53,844 nt of DNA from Sphingobacterium thalpophilum (GTDB lineage Bacteria > Bacteroidota > Bacteroidia > B-17B0 > Aurantibacillaceae): NCBI GenBank assembly GCA_943325195.2, contig CALPON020000002.1, positions 1 to 53,844 on the forward strand, read 5' to 3'. Both the position numbers and the translations under genes were made by a program. Positions 16,691 to 26,274 of this stretch are shown here, one piece after another. The notes under the pieces were generated by a model. The model saw nothing but the letters and a program-made list of their open reading frames with translations, was not told the DNA's origin and ran no database searches. Every line of letters begins with the position of its first letter. Within the stretch, counting starts at the first letter, position 1.

Positions 16691-17779
16691 TTAGTACTTT
16701 GAATATTTTGAGTAGCGGGCATCATAATCCTTCAATAATTTTGAAGCATCATCATACGCGCGGCTATAATCTTCATCCAGCATTTTATGATCGGCCAGAT
16801 AATCGTAAGCTTTGCTGAAATCCTTTAACCAGGTATAAGCAAGAGCCAAATTAATGGTTGTTGCAGCTGCTACATCTTTATTTATTTTTGCCTTTTTATC
16901 CGTTTTGTTTAACTCCTTCATGTTCGTTTCCCAGATCGCCACACACTCTTTTAAAGTTGTGGTGAATTTTTCTTGGCGCTCGGGCATATTAACGGACATA
17001 AAAGCAACTTCCAATTTCTGAATCGCTTCATGGTAATCCGCATACTGGAATGCCTTATCCTTTACATCAAAGAAAGGACAATCATCCTTTACCACATTAA
17101 AACCGTAATTGGTTTTAAGATAATTGTTGAGGTTAGTAACAGCTAAATTTTTTGCGTTAGTCTCGAGGGTCTGCATAGTGGAATTGTAGTTCGCGCCCAA
17201 ATTCTGATTGCCTGTTGCGGTAAAGGTAATGTTGGTACTGTTGTTTGGCAGGTCGCCTTGGAAAACAGAAACACCTTTGTCATTTGTGATTGATAATTTC
17301 ACCTTCAATGGCGCATAAGTAACAGTGATACCGCTCGGGTTAACCGTAGGCATGAATTCAGAGAATTGTGCATTCACGATACAGGTAGCGCCGTCCTTTT
17401 GCGTAAAACCAGGAATGCTAATCATGCCTTCTAATTCAGTCGAATTAAAGAGTGTTGGAATAAATTGGTTACTGTTATAAACGCCCGTAGGTTTAGCTTC
17501 TCCAAGTATGTTTTTTTCCAGGTATTTCTGACCGAATTTTTTCTTGTCATACTCTTCCTTCTGCAGTCTCGCCTGCTCTTGTTTTGCTGCCAGATCCGCT
17601 TTCGCCGCTTCTACTTTCTGAACGTAATCCAGGGTGACAATAATATCCGCTACCTTTTCTTTTGAAATTGTATTAAGGGGATACATGTCAAATTCATATT
17701 TGATTTTTACTTTATCTGTTTTCTGAGCAAAAGCTCCGATTGTCATGGCAGACAGTAACACTAATGTTGTGTTTTTCAT
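16691..17779 (-). CDS. Secreted protein of unknown function inserted between sdhA and sdhB
   Basis: A 362-residue exported protein that I do not recognise. Signal peptide at 1-18 ([14 protein letters not shown]). A lysine/glutamate-rich helical segment follows (about 52-80, [20 protein letters not shown]), then a mixed domain with [20 protein letters not shown]. The C-terminal third looks helical and TPR-like ([20 protein letters not shown]) and ends in a tyrosine-rich [12 protein letters not shown]. There is no sorting domain, lipobox or metal motif. It lies 29 nt after sdhA and 65 nt before sdhB in the same direction, so it is probably co-transcribed with complex II. A direct role in complex II is unlikely on topology alone, because the protein should be periplasmic. 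Confidence 0.8.
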   Translation of the reverse strand: MKNTTLVLLSAMTIGAFAQKTDKVKIKYEFDMYPLNTISKEKVADIIVTLDYVQKVEAAKADLAAKQEQARLQKEEYDKKKFGQKYLEKNILGEAKPTGVYNSNQFIPTLFNSTELEGMISIPGFTQKDGATCIVNAQFSEFMPTVNPSGITVTYAPLKVKLSITNDKGVSVFQGDLPNNSTNITFTATGNQNLGANYNSTMQTLETNAKNLAVTNLNNYLKTNYGFNVVKDDCPFFDVKDKAFQYADYHEAIQKLEVAFMSVNMPERQEKFTTTLKECVAIWETNMKELNKTDKKAKINKDVAAATTINLALAYTWLKDFSKAYDYLADHKMLDEDYSRAYDDASKLLKDYDARYSKYSKY

Positions 17780-17808
17780 TTTTCTTGTTGTTTGATGTGG
17801 ATTAAAAA

Positions 17809-19797
17809 TTATTTATAACTCCTTGATGCAATTTTAATATTCTCGTATTTTAAATCTTCTTTATGGAGCTCGTACTGACTGTCCCCTTTAAATTCCCAAG
17901 CAGACACGTAGGCGAAGTTCTCATCGTCACGCAATGCTTCACCTTCCGGTGTCTGGTATTCTTCACGGAAGTGTCCGCCGCAGCTTTCATTTCTTTGCAA
18001 GGCATCAATACACATCAATTCTCCTAGTTCGAGGAAATCCGCCACACGTCCTGCTTTTTCTAGCTCGGGATTGTATTCGTTTGCTTCAGCGGGTACACGA
18101 ACATCTTTCCAGAATTCGTTTCGTAATGCTTTGATGTCTTCAATGGCCTTGGCGAGTCGCACGCCGTCACGCGCCATACCGCATTCATCCCACATAATTT
18201 TACCAAGTTTTTTGTGGAAGTAATCCACCGGCTTGGTGCCTTTTACATTGAACAATGCACTGATGCGGGCCTGCACTGACGCTTCCGCTTCTGCAAAGGC
18301 AGGATGATCGGTTGGGATAGATTTGGTCCGGATTTCTTCAGACAGATAGTCTCCAATGGTATAAGGAATTACAAAATAACCATCTGCTAGTCCCTGCATC
18401 AAAGCAGAAGCACCCAGTCGGTTAGCACCGTGATCACTGAAGTTCGCTTCGCCCAAAGCATAAAGGCCTGGCACGGTGGTCATCAAATTATAATCCACCC
18501 ACAAGCCTCCCATGGTATAGTGAACAGCAGGGTAGATGCGCATTGGCACTTCATAAGGATCTTCGCCGGTGATCTGCTTATACATGTCGAACAGATTGCC
18601 GTATTTTTCTTTCACTACTTCTTTACCCAGACGCATGATTTCATCTTTGGAAGGACTATGAAGATTTAATTTCGTTGCTTCAATGCGACCGTAGCGCTCG
18701 GTATTTGCTGCGAAGTCTAAGTATACAGCCATTTTGGAAGCACCTACTCCGTAGCCGGCGTCACAACGCTCTTTTGCAGCACGGCTGGCCACGTCACGCG
18801 GCACTAAGTTTCCAAAGGCAGGGTAGCGACGCTCCAGGTAATAATCTCTTTCTTCTTCAGGAATATCTGTTGGCTTGCGGGTATCACCTACTTTTTTCGG
18901 CACCCAGATGCGTCCGTCATTACGAAGTGATTCGGACATGAGGGTCAGTTTCGACTGATGATCGCCGGAGACAGGAATACAAGTCGGGTGAATCTGAGTA
19001 TAACAAGGATTAGCAAAGAAAGCTCCTTTTTTGTGCGCTTTCCAGGCAGCTGTTACATTACAACCCATGGCATTGGTAGAGAGGTAAAACACATTACCAT
19101 ATCCCCCAGTGCAAAGCAGAACAGCATGGCCAAAATGTCTTTCTAGTTTTCCGGTGATGAGGTCGCGCGCAATAATACCGCGGCATTTACCATCAATATT
19201 TACCACATCCAGCATTTCGTGACGGGTGAGTAGTTGCACGGCACCCATGCCGACCTGACGTTGCAGGGCACTGTAGGCGCCCAGCAATAATTGTTGGCCC
19301 GTTTGTCCCGCTGCATAAAAGGTGCGTTGTACTTGTGTACCGCCGAAGCTACGGTTACTCAATGTTCCGCCGTACTCACGTGCAAAAGGAACACCCTGCG
19401 CCACACATTGGTCGATAATGCTACTAGAGACTTCTGCCAGACGATGCACGTTGGCTTCACGGGCACGGTAGTCGCCCCCTTTGATGGTATCGTAGAAGAG
19501 GCGGTAAACACTGTCCCCGTCATTCTGGTAATTCTTCGCAGCATTCACACCACCTTGTGCAGCAATACTGTGCGCGCGGCGGGGAGAATCTTGAAAACAT
19601 AATACTTTCACTTTGTAGCCCATTTCTGCAAGGCTGGCCGCTGCGGATGAGCCTGCCAGTCCTGAACCCACCACAATCACTTCGAGACTGCGTTTGTTGG
19701 CCGGGTTCACCAGATGAACAGTTGAACGGTACTTTGTCCACTTATTCTCCAGGGTCCCTTCCGGAATTCTTGAATTTAATTTTGGTGATGTAGCCAT
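17809..19797 (-). CDS. sdhA: Succinate dehydrogenase/fumarate reductase flavoprotein subunit
   Basis: A 662-residue catalytic subunit that interconverts succinate and fumarate with covalently bound FAD. Visible: the FAD dinucleotide fold [20 protein letters not shown]; the flavin-linked histidine in [10 protein letters not shown]; the active-site block [18 protein letters not shown]; the arginine in [12 protein letters not shown]; and the second FAD-binding segment [20 protein letters not shown]. The length and the sequence [10 protein letters not shown] are typical of the Bacteroidota b558-type enzyme. It follows sdhC by 32 nt. Confidence 0.98.
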   Translation of the reverse strand: MATSPKLNSRIPEGTLENKWTKYRSTVHLVNPANKRSLEVIVVGSGLAGSSAAASLAEMGYKVKVLCFQDSPRRAHSIAAQGGVNAAKNYQNDGDSVYRLFYDTIKGGDYRAREANVHRLAEVSSSIIDQCVAQGVPFAREYGGTLSNRSFGGTQVQRTFYAAGQTGQQLLLGAYSALQRQVGMGAVQLLTRHEMLDVVNIDGKCRGIIARDLITGKLERHFGHAVLLCTGGYGNVFYLSTNAMGCNVTAAWKAHKKGAFFANPCYTQIHPTCIPVSGDHQSKLTLMSESLRNDGRIWVPKKVGDTRKPTDIPEEERDYYLERRYPAFGNLVPRDVASRAAKERCDAGYGVGASKMAVYLDFAANTERYGRIEATKLNLHSPSKDEIMRLGKEVVKEKYGNLFDMYKQITGEDPYEVPMRIYPAVHYTMGGLWVDYNLMTTVPGLYALGEANFSDHGANRLGASALMQGLADGYFVIPYTIGDYLSEEIRTKSIPTDHPAFAEAEASVQARISALFNVKGTKPVDYFHKKLGKIMWDECGMARDGVRLAKAIEDIKALRNEFWKDVRVPAEANEYNPELEKAGRVADFLELGELMCIDALQRNESCGGHFREEYQTPEGEALRDDENFAYVSAWEFKGDSQYELHKEDLKYENIKIASRSYK

Positions 19798-19829
19798 ATC
19801 CTTAAAATATTGTCAGTTTGTTTAATTTA

Positions 19830-20510
19830 TTAGCGAATCAGTCCCAGATACATGCTTACCGGCATTGCAGCGAAAAGAAGTGGAATGAGGATCGAAATAA
19901 CCAGTCCGGCCTTTTTAATCGCCGGTGTGTATCCTTTGTGATTAACTCCCAGCGTCTGAAACGCACTCTGAAAGCCATGCATCAGGTGGTACATTAAGGA
20001 AATCATGGAAAGAACATAAATAACCACCACGAGCGGACTTTGGAAAACCACCCGCATAACGGCATATAGGTCTTCGTGTCCAGAAGCATCATGCCCCTGA
20101 AGTCCAGTAAAACGGGACTTCACCCAGAAATGCGCCAGGTGGATAATTAAAAAGATGAGCAATAGCGTGCCTAGCAGTCCCATGGAACGGCTGTACCAGC
20201 TGCTGTTTGCCGCTCCGTCAAATTTATAATAGGGCACCGGACGGGCTTTGCGGTTTTGAAGGGTTAGCATCAGCGACTGCACAATGTGCAGAATCAGACC
20301 AAGAAAAAGAACAATCTCCATGGTTCTGATTAACCAATTATGGGCCATGAAGTCCGCGCCGGTATTGAATAGCAAGCCGCCATCATTCGCGAAAATCAGT
20401 GAATTTAAAAAACAATGTACGAGCAGGAAAGTGATCAGAAACAGACCCGTCACACCCATTACCACTTTTTTACCGATGGAAGAATTTAAAAAATTTGTTT
20501 TATTACTCAT
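19830..20510 (-). CDS. sdhC: Succinate dehydrogenase cytochrome b558 subunit
   Basis: A 226-residue membrane anchor with about five helices that binds heme b and menaquinone. Visible: the N-terminal SSIGKKVVMGVTGLFLITFL, heme-ligand candidates in LLVHCFLNSL, LILHIVQSL, IHLAHFWVK and MYHLMHGFQSAF. I chose the ATG giving MSNKTNFLNS. A TTG 13 codons upstream lies inside the -7 promoter box, so it cannot be transcribed as a start. First gene of sdhC-sdhA-(unknown)-sdhB. The single large cytochrome subunit points to menaquinone use. Confidence 0.96.
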   Translation of the reverse strand: MSNKTNFLNSSIGKKVVMGVTGLFLITFLLVHCFLNSLIFANDGGLLFNTGADFMAHNWLIRTMEIVLFLGLILHIVQSLMLTLQNRKARPVPYYKFDGAANSSWYSRSMGLLGTLLLIFLIIHLAHFWVKSRFTGLQGHDASGHEDLYAVMRVVFQSPLVVVIYVLSMISLMYHLMHGFQSAFQTLGVNHKGYTPAIKKAGLVISILIPLLFAAMPVSMYLGLIR

Positions 20511-20546
20511 AGCGAATGAAATAGTTTGTGCCAGAATTAAGCATGG

Positions 20547-20578
20547 CAAATGTATTAAGCAAATAGTTCACAATCAAG
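20547..20578 (-). promoter_or_regulatory. Promoter of the sdh operon
   Basis: Minus strand: CTTG, 20 nt, then TACATTTG, an exact TAnnTTTG -7 box. The expected leader is about 30 nt before the sdhC ATG. It rules out the TTG start upstream. Confidence 0.75.
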
Positions 20579-20692
20579 CCATAGTTAGGATATTTATAGG
20601 CCCTGATGCGGCAGACAGAGGATGCTACCGCTGTGCGCATGACTATGCAAGCCTTTCGGCAGTTATTTGGAAAGAGTCTAAACAGCACCTGC

Positions 20693-21247
20693 CTAGCTTT
20701 TATTAAACTTTTTTAGCACTTCCCATTGTTTCTCCAATTTCAATAGTGAAAATTCCAAGAAACGGAGGTCCAATTCCAGGGTCCTGCTCTGAAATTCCTT
20801 TTCCAATTGATAAAACAGGGGCTTTTTTAAGTCTCTGAAAGCAATTGTGATGTGGGGATGAAAACCACGCCGGTCATCCGTCTCGTTGTATAGGCGGAGG
20901 GTCTGCCGGCAATACTGCGCAAGTACGGTGTGCAGTTGATCCAGCCTCTGGTCTGGCTCTACATGTGCATAAATCACCCGGGGCTCAAAACTGGCGAAGT
21001 TGTGGACGTTCAGTTGCAAGGCCTCGCCAAAGGTAAAATCTTCCAGACTTTTGATCAGTAGATCTTCGCGGTCTAGCCGCCATTCAAATGGCCGGTGAAG
21101 GGTAATGTGGGCGGGACTCCTAAGGGCCCCTTTTAAGCCATAGCGCTCAAAGAGCTCTGTTTTCAGGGCTTCAACGGCCTTCAGTGATTCGCCTTCCAGT
21201 ACTAGTGCTATAAAGTACTTGGCTGTCTTGTTTTTTAGTCCTCCCAC
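20693..21247 (-). CDS. 2H phosphoesterase family protein (2'-5' RNA ligase-like)
   Basis: A 184-residue soluble protein of the LigT/2H superfamily. The two catalytic histidine motifs are present: AHITLH (near residue 46) and HPHITIAF (near residue 131). Members hydrolyse or transfer 2',3'-cyclic phosphates or 2'-5' linkages in RNA or nucleotides; the substrate here cannot be told. The start is GTG, and no in-frame ATG exists in the conserved first strand (YFIALVLEGE). It is divergent from the nucleotidyltransferase gene, with only 42 nt between them. Confidence 0.85.
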   Translation of the reverse strand: MGGLKNKTAKYFIALVLEGESLKAVEALKTELFERYGLKGALRSPAHITLHRPFEWRLDREDLLIKSLEDFTFGEALQLNVHNFASFEPRVIYAHVEPDQRLDQLHTVLAQYCRQTLRLYNETDDRRGFHPHITIAFRDLKKPLFYQLEKEFQSRTLELDLRFLEFSLLKLEKQWEVLKKFNKS

Positions 21248-21262
21248 TCCATTAAATTATAC

Positions 21263-21270
21263 TATTTTTG
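21263..21270 (+). promoter_or_regulatory. -7 box upstream of the nucleotidyltransferase operon
   Basis: TATTTTTG matches TAnnTTTG exactly, 20 nt before the ATG. No good TTTG is found 19 nt upstream, so the call rests on the -7 box and spacing only. Confidence 0.5.
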
Positions 21271-21289
21271 TCTGACTAAAAAAGAAAAA

Positions 21290-22300
21290 ATGCAAATCAT
21301 TATTCCCATGGCGGGAAAGGGAAAGCGCATGCGTCCTCATACTCTTACCACCGCAAAACCGCTTATTCCCGTTGGGGGAAAACCTGTTGTTCAACGCCTG
21401 GTGGAGGACATCACCAAGGTCTGTGGAGAAAAAGTGACAGAGATTGCATTTGTGATTGCGCCCGATTTTGGAGCGGAAATCGAAAGAAACCTCATCTCCG
21501 TGGCGGAAAGCCAGGGCGCAAAGGGCAGTATTTACTATCAGGATAAGGCATTGGGCACTGCCCACGCCATCATGTGTGCCAAAGAGGCTCTGAAGGGCAA
21601 AACCGTTGTGGCTTTTGCCGACACCTTGTTTAAGGCGGATTTCGTGATGGATACCGAACAGGAAGGCGTTATCTGGGTGCAGAAAATTGATGATCCCCGT
21701 CAGTTCGGCGTTGTGAAACTCGATGCAGCCGGAACCATCACCGATTTTGTGGAGAAACCGGAGCAATTTGTCAGCGATCTAGCCATTATTGGCATCTATT
21801 ATTTTAAAGATGGCGACTACCTAAAGCGTGAATTACAACATTTGCTCGATAACAACCTGACTGAAAAAGGGGAATACCAGCTCACCAATGCGCTTGAAAA
21901 CATGAAGCGTAAAGGCACAAAATTCAAGCCTGGTCAGGTCAGCGAATGGCTGGATTGCGGGAATAAAAATGCCACTGTTTACACAAACCAGCGGGTATTG
22001 GAATTTGATAAAGATAAAAGCGGGCTTAAAGGCAATGGCATCAGCAATAACAACAGTGTTATCATAGAACCTTGTTTTATCGGTGACGGTGTCCAGCTCC
22101 ACAACTCCGTTGTAGGCCCTTACGCTAGCATTGGCGCCAATAGCATCATTTCTGGCAGTTTGGTACGCAACAGTATTCTGCAAAATGACGTCAAACTTAA
22201 AAATGCATCGGTGGCGGATAGTATGATTGGTGCCGGAGCTGAAGTGACGGGGAAAATGGCGGATCTTAGTGTGAGTGATTATAGTCAGGTCATTGTATAG
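21290..22300 (+). CDS. Sugar-phosphate nucleotidyltransferase with hexapeptide C-terminus
   Basis: A 336-residue cytoplasmic enzyme that joins a nucleoside triphosphate to a sugar 1-phosphate. The N-terminal domain has the pyrophosphorylase signature IIPMAGKGKRMRPHTLTTAK with PLIPVGGKPV, the base/sugar site DKALGTAHAI and the metal aspartate in VAFADTL. WLDCGNKNATVYTN marks the end of the catalytic domain. The last 90 residues are left-handed beta-helix repeats (IEPCFIGDGVQLHNSVVGPY), possibly an oligomerisation or acetyltransferase-like module. The exact sugar and nucleotide cannot be read from sequence; glucose-1-phosphate thymidylyl- or uridylyl-transfer are both possible. It starts a four-gene operon of overlapping envelope genes. 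Confidence 0.92.
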   Translation: MQIIIPMAGKGKRMRPHTLTTAKPLIPVGGKPVVQRLVEDITKVCGEKVTEIAFVIAPDFGAEIERNLISVAESQGAKGSIYYQDKALGTAHAIMCAKEALKGKTVVAFADTLFKADFVMDTEQEGVIWVQKIDDPRQFGVVKLDAAGTITDFVEKPEQFVSDLAIIGIYYFKDGDYLKRELQHLLDNNLTEKGEYQLTNALENMKRKGTKFKPGQVSEWLDCGNKNATVYTNQRVLEFDKDKSGLKGNGISNNNSVIIEPCFIGDGVQLHNSVVGPYASIGANSIISGSLVRNSILQNDVKLKNASVADSMIGAGAEVTGKMADLSVSDYSQVIV

Positions 22301-24029
22301 ACCGCGAAAATATTTGCTGCTTTGCATGGCTGCATTACTCCTCGTAATGGGTGGGTGCGCATCAAAAAAGAGCGCCGCTATGGCTGGCTCAGCTGGTCCT
22401 TCGAATAACGATGCCATGTTCGGCTACCTCTACGTTACAGGTTGTCATGAGCGGGCTAAAGGTAATCTCAAAGAAGCCATGACAGCTTTTCAGGAGTGCC
22501 TCAAAATTAAATCGCAAGATGCCGCTGCACACTATGAGGTGGCAACGATTTCGAAATTACTCGGACAACCAGAGTCCGCCTTGAAGCACGCCAGATTCTG
22601 CGCGGTGGCCGATGCGCGCAATGAATGGTATCAATTGTTGTACATTGATTGTTTGTCGGACACCAAGCAATACAGCCAGGCGCTTAAAATGCGCGAGCTG
22701 TTGGCGAAGAATTACCCCGAAAAGAATGAATTTCGCGAAGACCTGGCTATCAACTACGCCATGCTGGGGATGTATGATAAATCGTTTCGTATTTATCAGG
22801 AGCTGGAAAAGAACGTAGGCATTAATGAGCAGCTGACACTCAACAAAGTAAAGCTGCTGAAAAGCCAGAATAAATTAAGAGAGGCCGAAGGGGAATTACA
22901 GCGCCTTTCCGAAAGCGACACCCTGCAAGGCCGCTACTACATGCTGCTAGCAGAGTTCTACTTGGAACAAAATGATTTGGATAACACCAAAAAAATGTAC
23001 GATCGTATGTTACAGATGGACCCCTCTAATGCCGATATTCAGCTGGCGCTGCATGATTATTACAACAAAAAAGGAGATGAGGCGCAGGCCTATGAATACC
23101 TGAAAAAGGCGCTTCTGAATCCGGATCTGGAGATGCAGGTCAAAGCTAGCATCGTTGAGTCTTATTATGTGCAGGCAGAAAAAAGCAATGCTTTGGCGCG
23201 CACACAAGGAACTGAGCTTGCCGAGATCTTACTAAAAACAAACCCGTCGGCCACAGAGGCGAATGCCTTGTTTGCCGACTTTCTCAGACTCGATAAAAAA
23301 AATGCAGAAGCCGCAGTTTACTACTATAAAGCGGCAGTGAATGAAAAAAAAGATTTCCGAATCTGGGACAATCTGCTTTTTGTGGACAATGAATTGAATC
23401 GGTACGACAGTCTTGAACGCCACAGTGACCGGGCGATGGAGCTGTTTCCGAACCAGCCCGTGAATTATATTTATAATGGCGTGGCCAATACACAATTACG
23501 CAATTATCAAAAAGCGGTTCGTTCCCTCAACGCAGGCATTGATTTTGTGGTGGATAATAAAGCATTGCTGATTCAGTTTTACAGTGCCCTTGGCGATGCC
23601 TATTATTATTTGCGGGAATACCTCAACTCCGATCAAGCTTTCGATAAAGCCCTAAGGGAAGATTCTGACAACACCTACGTGCTCAATAATTACGCCTATT
23701 ATCTCTCCCTGCGGAACGAACAATTAGAAAAGGCAGAAAAACTGAGTAGAAAAAGTAACGTCTTGAAGCCGAATAACCGAAATTACATGGATACCTACGG
23801 TTGGATTTTGTTTCAGGAAAAAAAATATACCGAAGCAGATCAATGGCTGGGCAATGCGGCCAAGATGGGCAGTAATAGCGCTACTATACTTGAGCATTAC
23901 GGGGATAACCTCTTTCAACTCGGAAAAAAAGAAGAGGCTGTGAAGCAATGGGAGGCAGCCAAGGCGGCTGGGGGAAGCAGTCCCGTGCTATTGAAAAAAA
24001 TAAAAGAAAAAAAATTCAATGCCGAATAG
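22275..24029 (+). CDS. TPR-repeat lipoprotein
   Basis: A 584-residue lipoprotein. The signal peptide (YLLLCMAALLLVMGGC) ends in a lipobox-like MGGC; the mature protein begins CASKKS. The rest is at least ten tetratricopeptide repeats, for example AKGNLKEAMTAFQECLKI near the start and YYLREYLNSDQAFDKAL near the end. These form a helical scaffold for protein contacts. The GTG start overlaps the nucleotidyltransferase by 26 nt; a TTG six codons later would reduce the overlap to 8 nt. It overlaps the DUF4292 gene by 11 nt. Order and overlap suggest a fixed envelope-biogenesis operon, as seen in many Bacteroidota. Confidence 0.9.
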   Translation: MIIVRSLYRPRKYLLLCMAALLLVMGGCASKKSAAMAGSAGPSNNDAMFGYLYVTGCHERAKGNLKEAMTAFQECLKIKSQDAAAHYEVATISKLLGQPESALKHARFCAVADARNEWYQLLYIDCLSDTKQYSQALKMRELLAKNYPEKNEFREDLAINYAMLGMYDKSFRIYQELEKNVGINEQLTLNKVKLLKSQNKLREAEGELQRLSESDTLQGRYYMLLAEFYLEQNDLDNTKKMYDRMLQMDPSNADIQLALHDYYNKKGDEAQAYEYLKKALLNPDLEMQVKASIVESYYVQAEKSNALARTQGTELAEILLKTNPSATEANALFADFLRLDKKNAEAAVYYYKAAVNEKKDFRIWDNLLFVDNELNRYDSLERHSDRAMELFPNQPVNYIYNGVANTQLRNYQKAVRSLNAGIDFVVDNKALLIQFYSALGDAYYYLREYLNSDQAFDKALREDSDNTYVLNNYAYYLSLRNEQLEKAEKLSRKSNVLKPNNRNYMDTYGWILFQEKKYTEADQWLGNAAKMGSNSATILEHYGDNLFQLGKKEEAVKQWEAAKAAGGSSPVLLKKIKEKKFNAE

Positions 24030-24906
24030 TCTTAGAACATCTGCCTTAGTCCTTCTGATTACATTCGCTTTTTCACAAAGCGCCTGTAAACACAGACGTA
24101 AGACTAGTGCCACACCCTCTGATGTAAGTGTGATTGCGGAAGACACCATCAATGTGAAATGCAGACTTGACTTTAAAAGCGCAAGAACACTGAGCCGTAA
24201 CATGAAGGACAATGAACTTCAATTTACGTGGCTCACCGCTAAAGCCAATGTCACTTCGCTAATTGAGGAGAAAGAAGAAAACTTCGATATCCGCGTCAGC
24301 ATCCGCCGCGACAGCGCTATGTTGGTGAGTATACAGTATCTGCTCGGGTTGCAGGTTGCCAAGGTATTAATCACCAAGGACTCTGTTCGATTTGTAAATT
24401 ACATTCAGAAAACGTATTTTAAAGGGGACTTTAATTATATAAATAGCCTCCTCAGTGCTGATCTCGATTTTGATCTTCTTCAGGCTGTCCTTTTCGGGAA
24501 TAGTGCTGATTTTAAAGAGGAGGAGTCAAAGCTTAAACCGATGGCCGATAGAGCTAACTGTAAATATATGTTGAGCACTGAGCGCAAACGTCGATTAAAG
24601 CGCATCCAGAACGGGGACACTGAGCCTGCCGATGCACTTCAGACGCTGAGCCTTCTGCCCGAGACCTTCAAAATCTGCAGTAATGAATTTATTGATCCGG
24701 CAACCAACCGCAAATTCATCGCCAATTACAGCAATTTCACTAAAAAAGACAGTGTTTATGCACCATATTATGTTGATATTGACATTGTCGCGCAAAAGAA
24801 AGCAAACATTAAAATTGAGTATGTTCGCATAGAGAAAAACAGTCCTCAAAGATTGTCGCTCTCTATTCCTGCGAAATATGATGCGATTCAGATTGAGAAA
24901 AAATAA
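24019..24906 (+). CDS. DUF4292 lipoprotein
   Basis: A 295-residue protein of the DUF4292 family, predicted lipoprotein (signal LVLLITFAFSQSAC, then KHRRK). The mature part has the family pattern: VKCRLDFKSARTLSRN, an arginine-rich strand RVSIRRDSAMLVSIQYLLG, KDSVRFVNYIQKTYFKG, and a late YVDIDIVAQKKANIKIEY. The fold is thought to resemble LolA/LolB-like lipid-binding beta sheets (family-level inference). It is translationally coupled on both sides (11 nt and 29 nt overlaps). Its position beside an EnvC-like gene fits a role at the cell envelope. Confidence 0.88.
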   Translation: MPNSLRTSALVLLITFAFSQSACKHRRKTSATPSDVSVIAEDTINVKCRLDFKSARTLSRNMKDNELQFTWLTAKANVTSLIEEKEENFDIRVSIRRDSAMLVSIQYLLGLQVAKVLITKDSVRFVNYIQKTYFKGDFNYINSLLSADLDFDLLQAVLFGNSADFKEEESKLKPMADRANCKYMLSTERKRRLKRIQNGDTEPADALQTLSLLPETFKICSNEFIDPATNRKFIANYSNFTKKDSVYAPYYVDIDIVAQKKANIKIEYVRIEKNSPQRLSLSIPAKYDAIQIEKK

Positions 24907-26272
24907 AACGTCCCGCTTACTGGTCATTCTGCTGGTTTCGCTGGGCTGTATCACCTCAGTCCCTGCTCAAAAAGACGGCAAAAATAACCACACCAATCAG
25001 CTCGTTAACAAACAAAAAAAAATCAAGGAGGAGATCCGCGAAATCAACGAGATTCTACAAGTTACTAAATCCAATAAAAAGAGTTCCATTGGCCGTCTGG
25101 TCAACATTAACATGAAGTTGGAAAAGCGTCAGGAACTTATTCTGACAATCAGCCAGCAAATTTCGCAGATTAACCGGGACATTAAAAACAACGAAAATCA
25201 AATAGGCGCACTCACGGGTAATCTCGAGAAACTTAAAAAAGAGTATGCGCGTATGATTGTATTCGCGCAACGCAATCAAGATGCATACAGTGTACTGATG
25301 TTTATTTTTGCGGCAGAAAGTTTTTCACAAGCCTACAGCCGACTTAAGTATGTGCAGCAATATTCGGAATTCCGCAAAAAACAAGCCCTTGAAATTATTG
25401 AGACACAAACGCGCTTGTTGGCGAAGTTGAATGAACTAAGGCAGCAGCGGCGTGAAAAAAACAGTTTACTGGGCATTGAAGAAGATGAAAAGAAAACCCT
25501 CAGTTCCGAAAAGGAAGAACAGGAACAGGTATTGACGGAACTGCAGAAAAAAGAAAAAGAACTAAAAGCGGAACTGGAGAAGAAAAAACAGGAGACGATT
25601 CAGCTCCAGGCCGAGATTCGCCGGCAGATTGAGCTAGAGATGAAGCGCAAGGCAGAGGAGGCCGCAGAGGAAGCACGTCTTCTGGCGAAAAAAGAAAAAG
25701 AGCGGGAAGCAAAGGAACGCGAAGAAAGAGAAGCGAAGAAACGAGATGATAAAAAGCGGCCGCTACCGCCGGTGGCAAAAGTGGTGGAGAAACCCGCGCC
25801 TGAAAAGCCCCTGCCCGATGCTACTGAACTCTCGGAGGCAGCCGTGGCACTCAGCGCCGACTTTTCCAATAACCGCGGCAAACTGCCCTGGCCCATTCCC
25901 AAGGGGATTATCTGTGAAGGTTATGGAGAGCATGAACATCCTGCCATCAAAGGCTTTATGATGTTTAATAATGGACTTGAAATCTGTTCCGCTAAAGGCT
26001 CGCAAGCCCGAGCTGTGTTTGCGGGGGAGGTCACAAGTATTGCCATCAGTCCCACAGGAGGAAAACTGGTGATCATTCGTCACGGCGAATACCTGAGTGT
26101 TTATTGTAATCTGGAACATATCTTGGTGAAGACAGGGGACAAAGTGAGCGTGAAGCAACCAATCGCCACCGTGATGTATGATGAAGAGGAAGGCAAGTCA
26201 TCTATGAATTTCCAAATCTGGAAAGGTCAAAAAACCATGGATCCGGGTGGTTGGCTGCTGAATGCACGCTAA
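24878..26272 (+). CDS. EnvC-like murein hydrolase activator with degenerate LytM domain
   Basis: A 464-residue exported protein: signal peptide (about 14-31, LLVILLVSLGCITSVPAQ), a long coiled coil in two parts (about 40-135 and 185-310, very rich in E, K and R), a proline-rich linker (RPLPPVAKVVEKPAPEKPLP) and a C-terminal M23/LytM domain. The metal ligands of active M23 peptidases are replaced. The first HxGxD-type motif reads FNNGLEI; the position of YxH reads YCNLEH; the late HxH reads SMNFQIW. This matches EnvC, which activates amidases rather than cutting peptidoglycan itself. The stop codon is 2 nt from the stop of the convergent gene. It starts with two ATG codons; either may be used. 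Confidence 0.9.
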   Translation: MMRFRLRKNKTSRLLVILLVSLGCITSVPAQKDGKNNHTNQLVNKQKKIKEEIREINEILQVTKSNKKSSIGRLVNINMKLEKRQELILTISQQISQINRDIKNNENQIGALTGNLEKLKKEYARMIVFAQRNQDAYSVLMFIFAAESFSQAYSRLKYVQQYSEFRKKQALEIIETQTRLLAKLNELRQQRREKNSLLGIEEDEKKTLSSEKEEQEQVLTELQKKEKELKAELEKKKQETIQLQAEIRRQIELEMKRKAEEAAEEARLLAKKEKEREAKEREEREAKKRDDKKRPLPPVAKVVEKPAPEKPLPDATELSEAAVALSADFSNNRGKLPWPIPKGIICEGYGEHEHPAIKGFMMFNNGLEICSAKGSQARAVFAGEVTSIAISPTGGKLVIIRHGEYLSVYCNLEHILVKTGDKVSVKQPIATVMYDEEEGKSSMNFQIWKGQKTMDPGGWLLNAR

Positions 26273-26274
26273 GA

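Noticed and set aside
19836-20549. TTG start giving a longer SdhC
   Set aside because: The TTG lies within the -7 promoter box of the operon, so it would not be in the transcript.
21257-21766. Minus-strand open frame of 169 codons
   Set aside because: Antisense to the well-supported nucleotidyltransferase gene and rich in His and Cys as expected of a shadow frame.
21833-22417. Minus-strand open frame of 194 codons
   Set aside because: Antisense to the end of the nucleotidyltransferase and the TPR start; no domain or signal seen.
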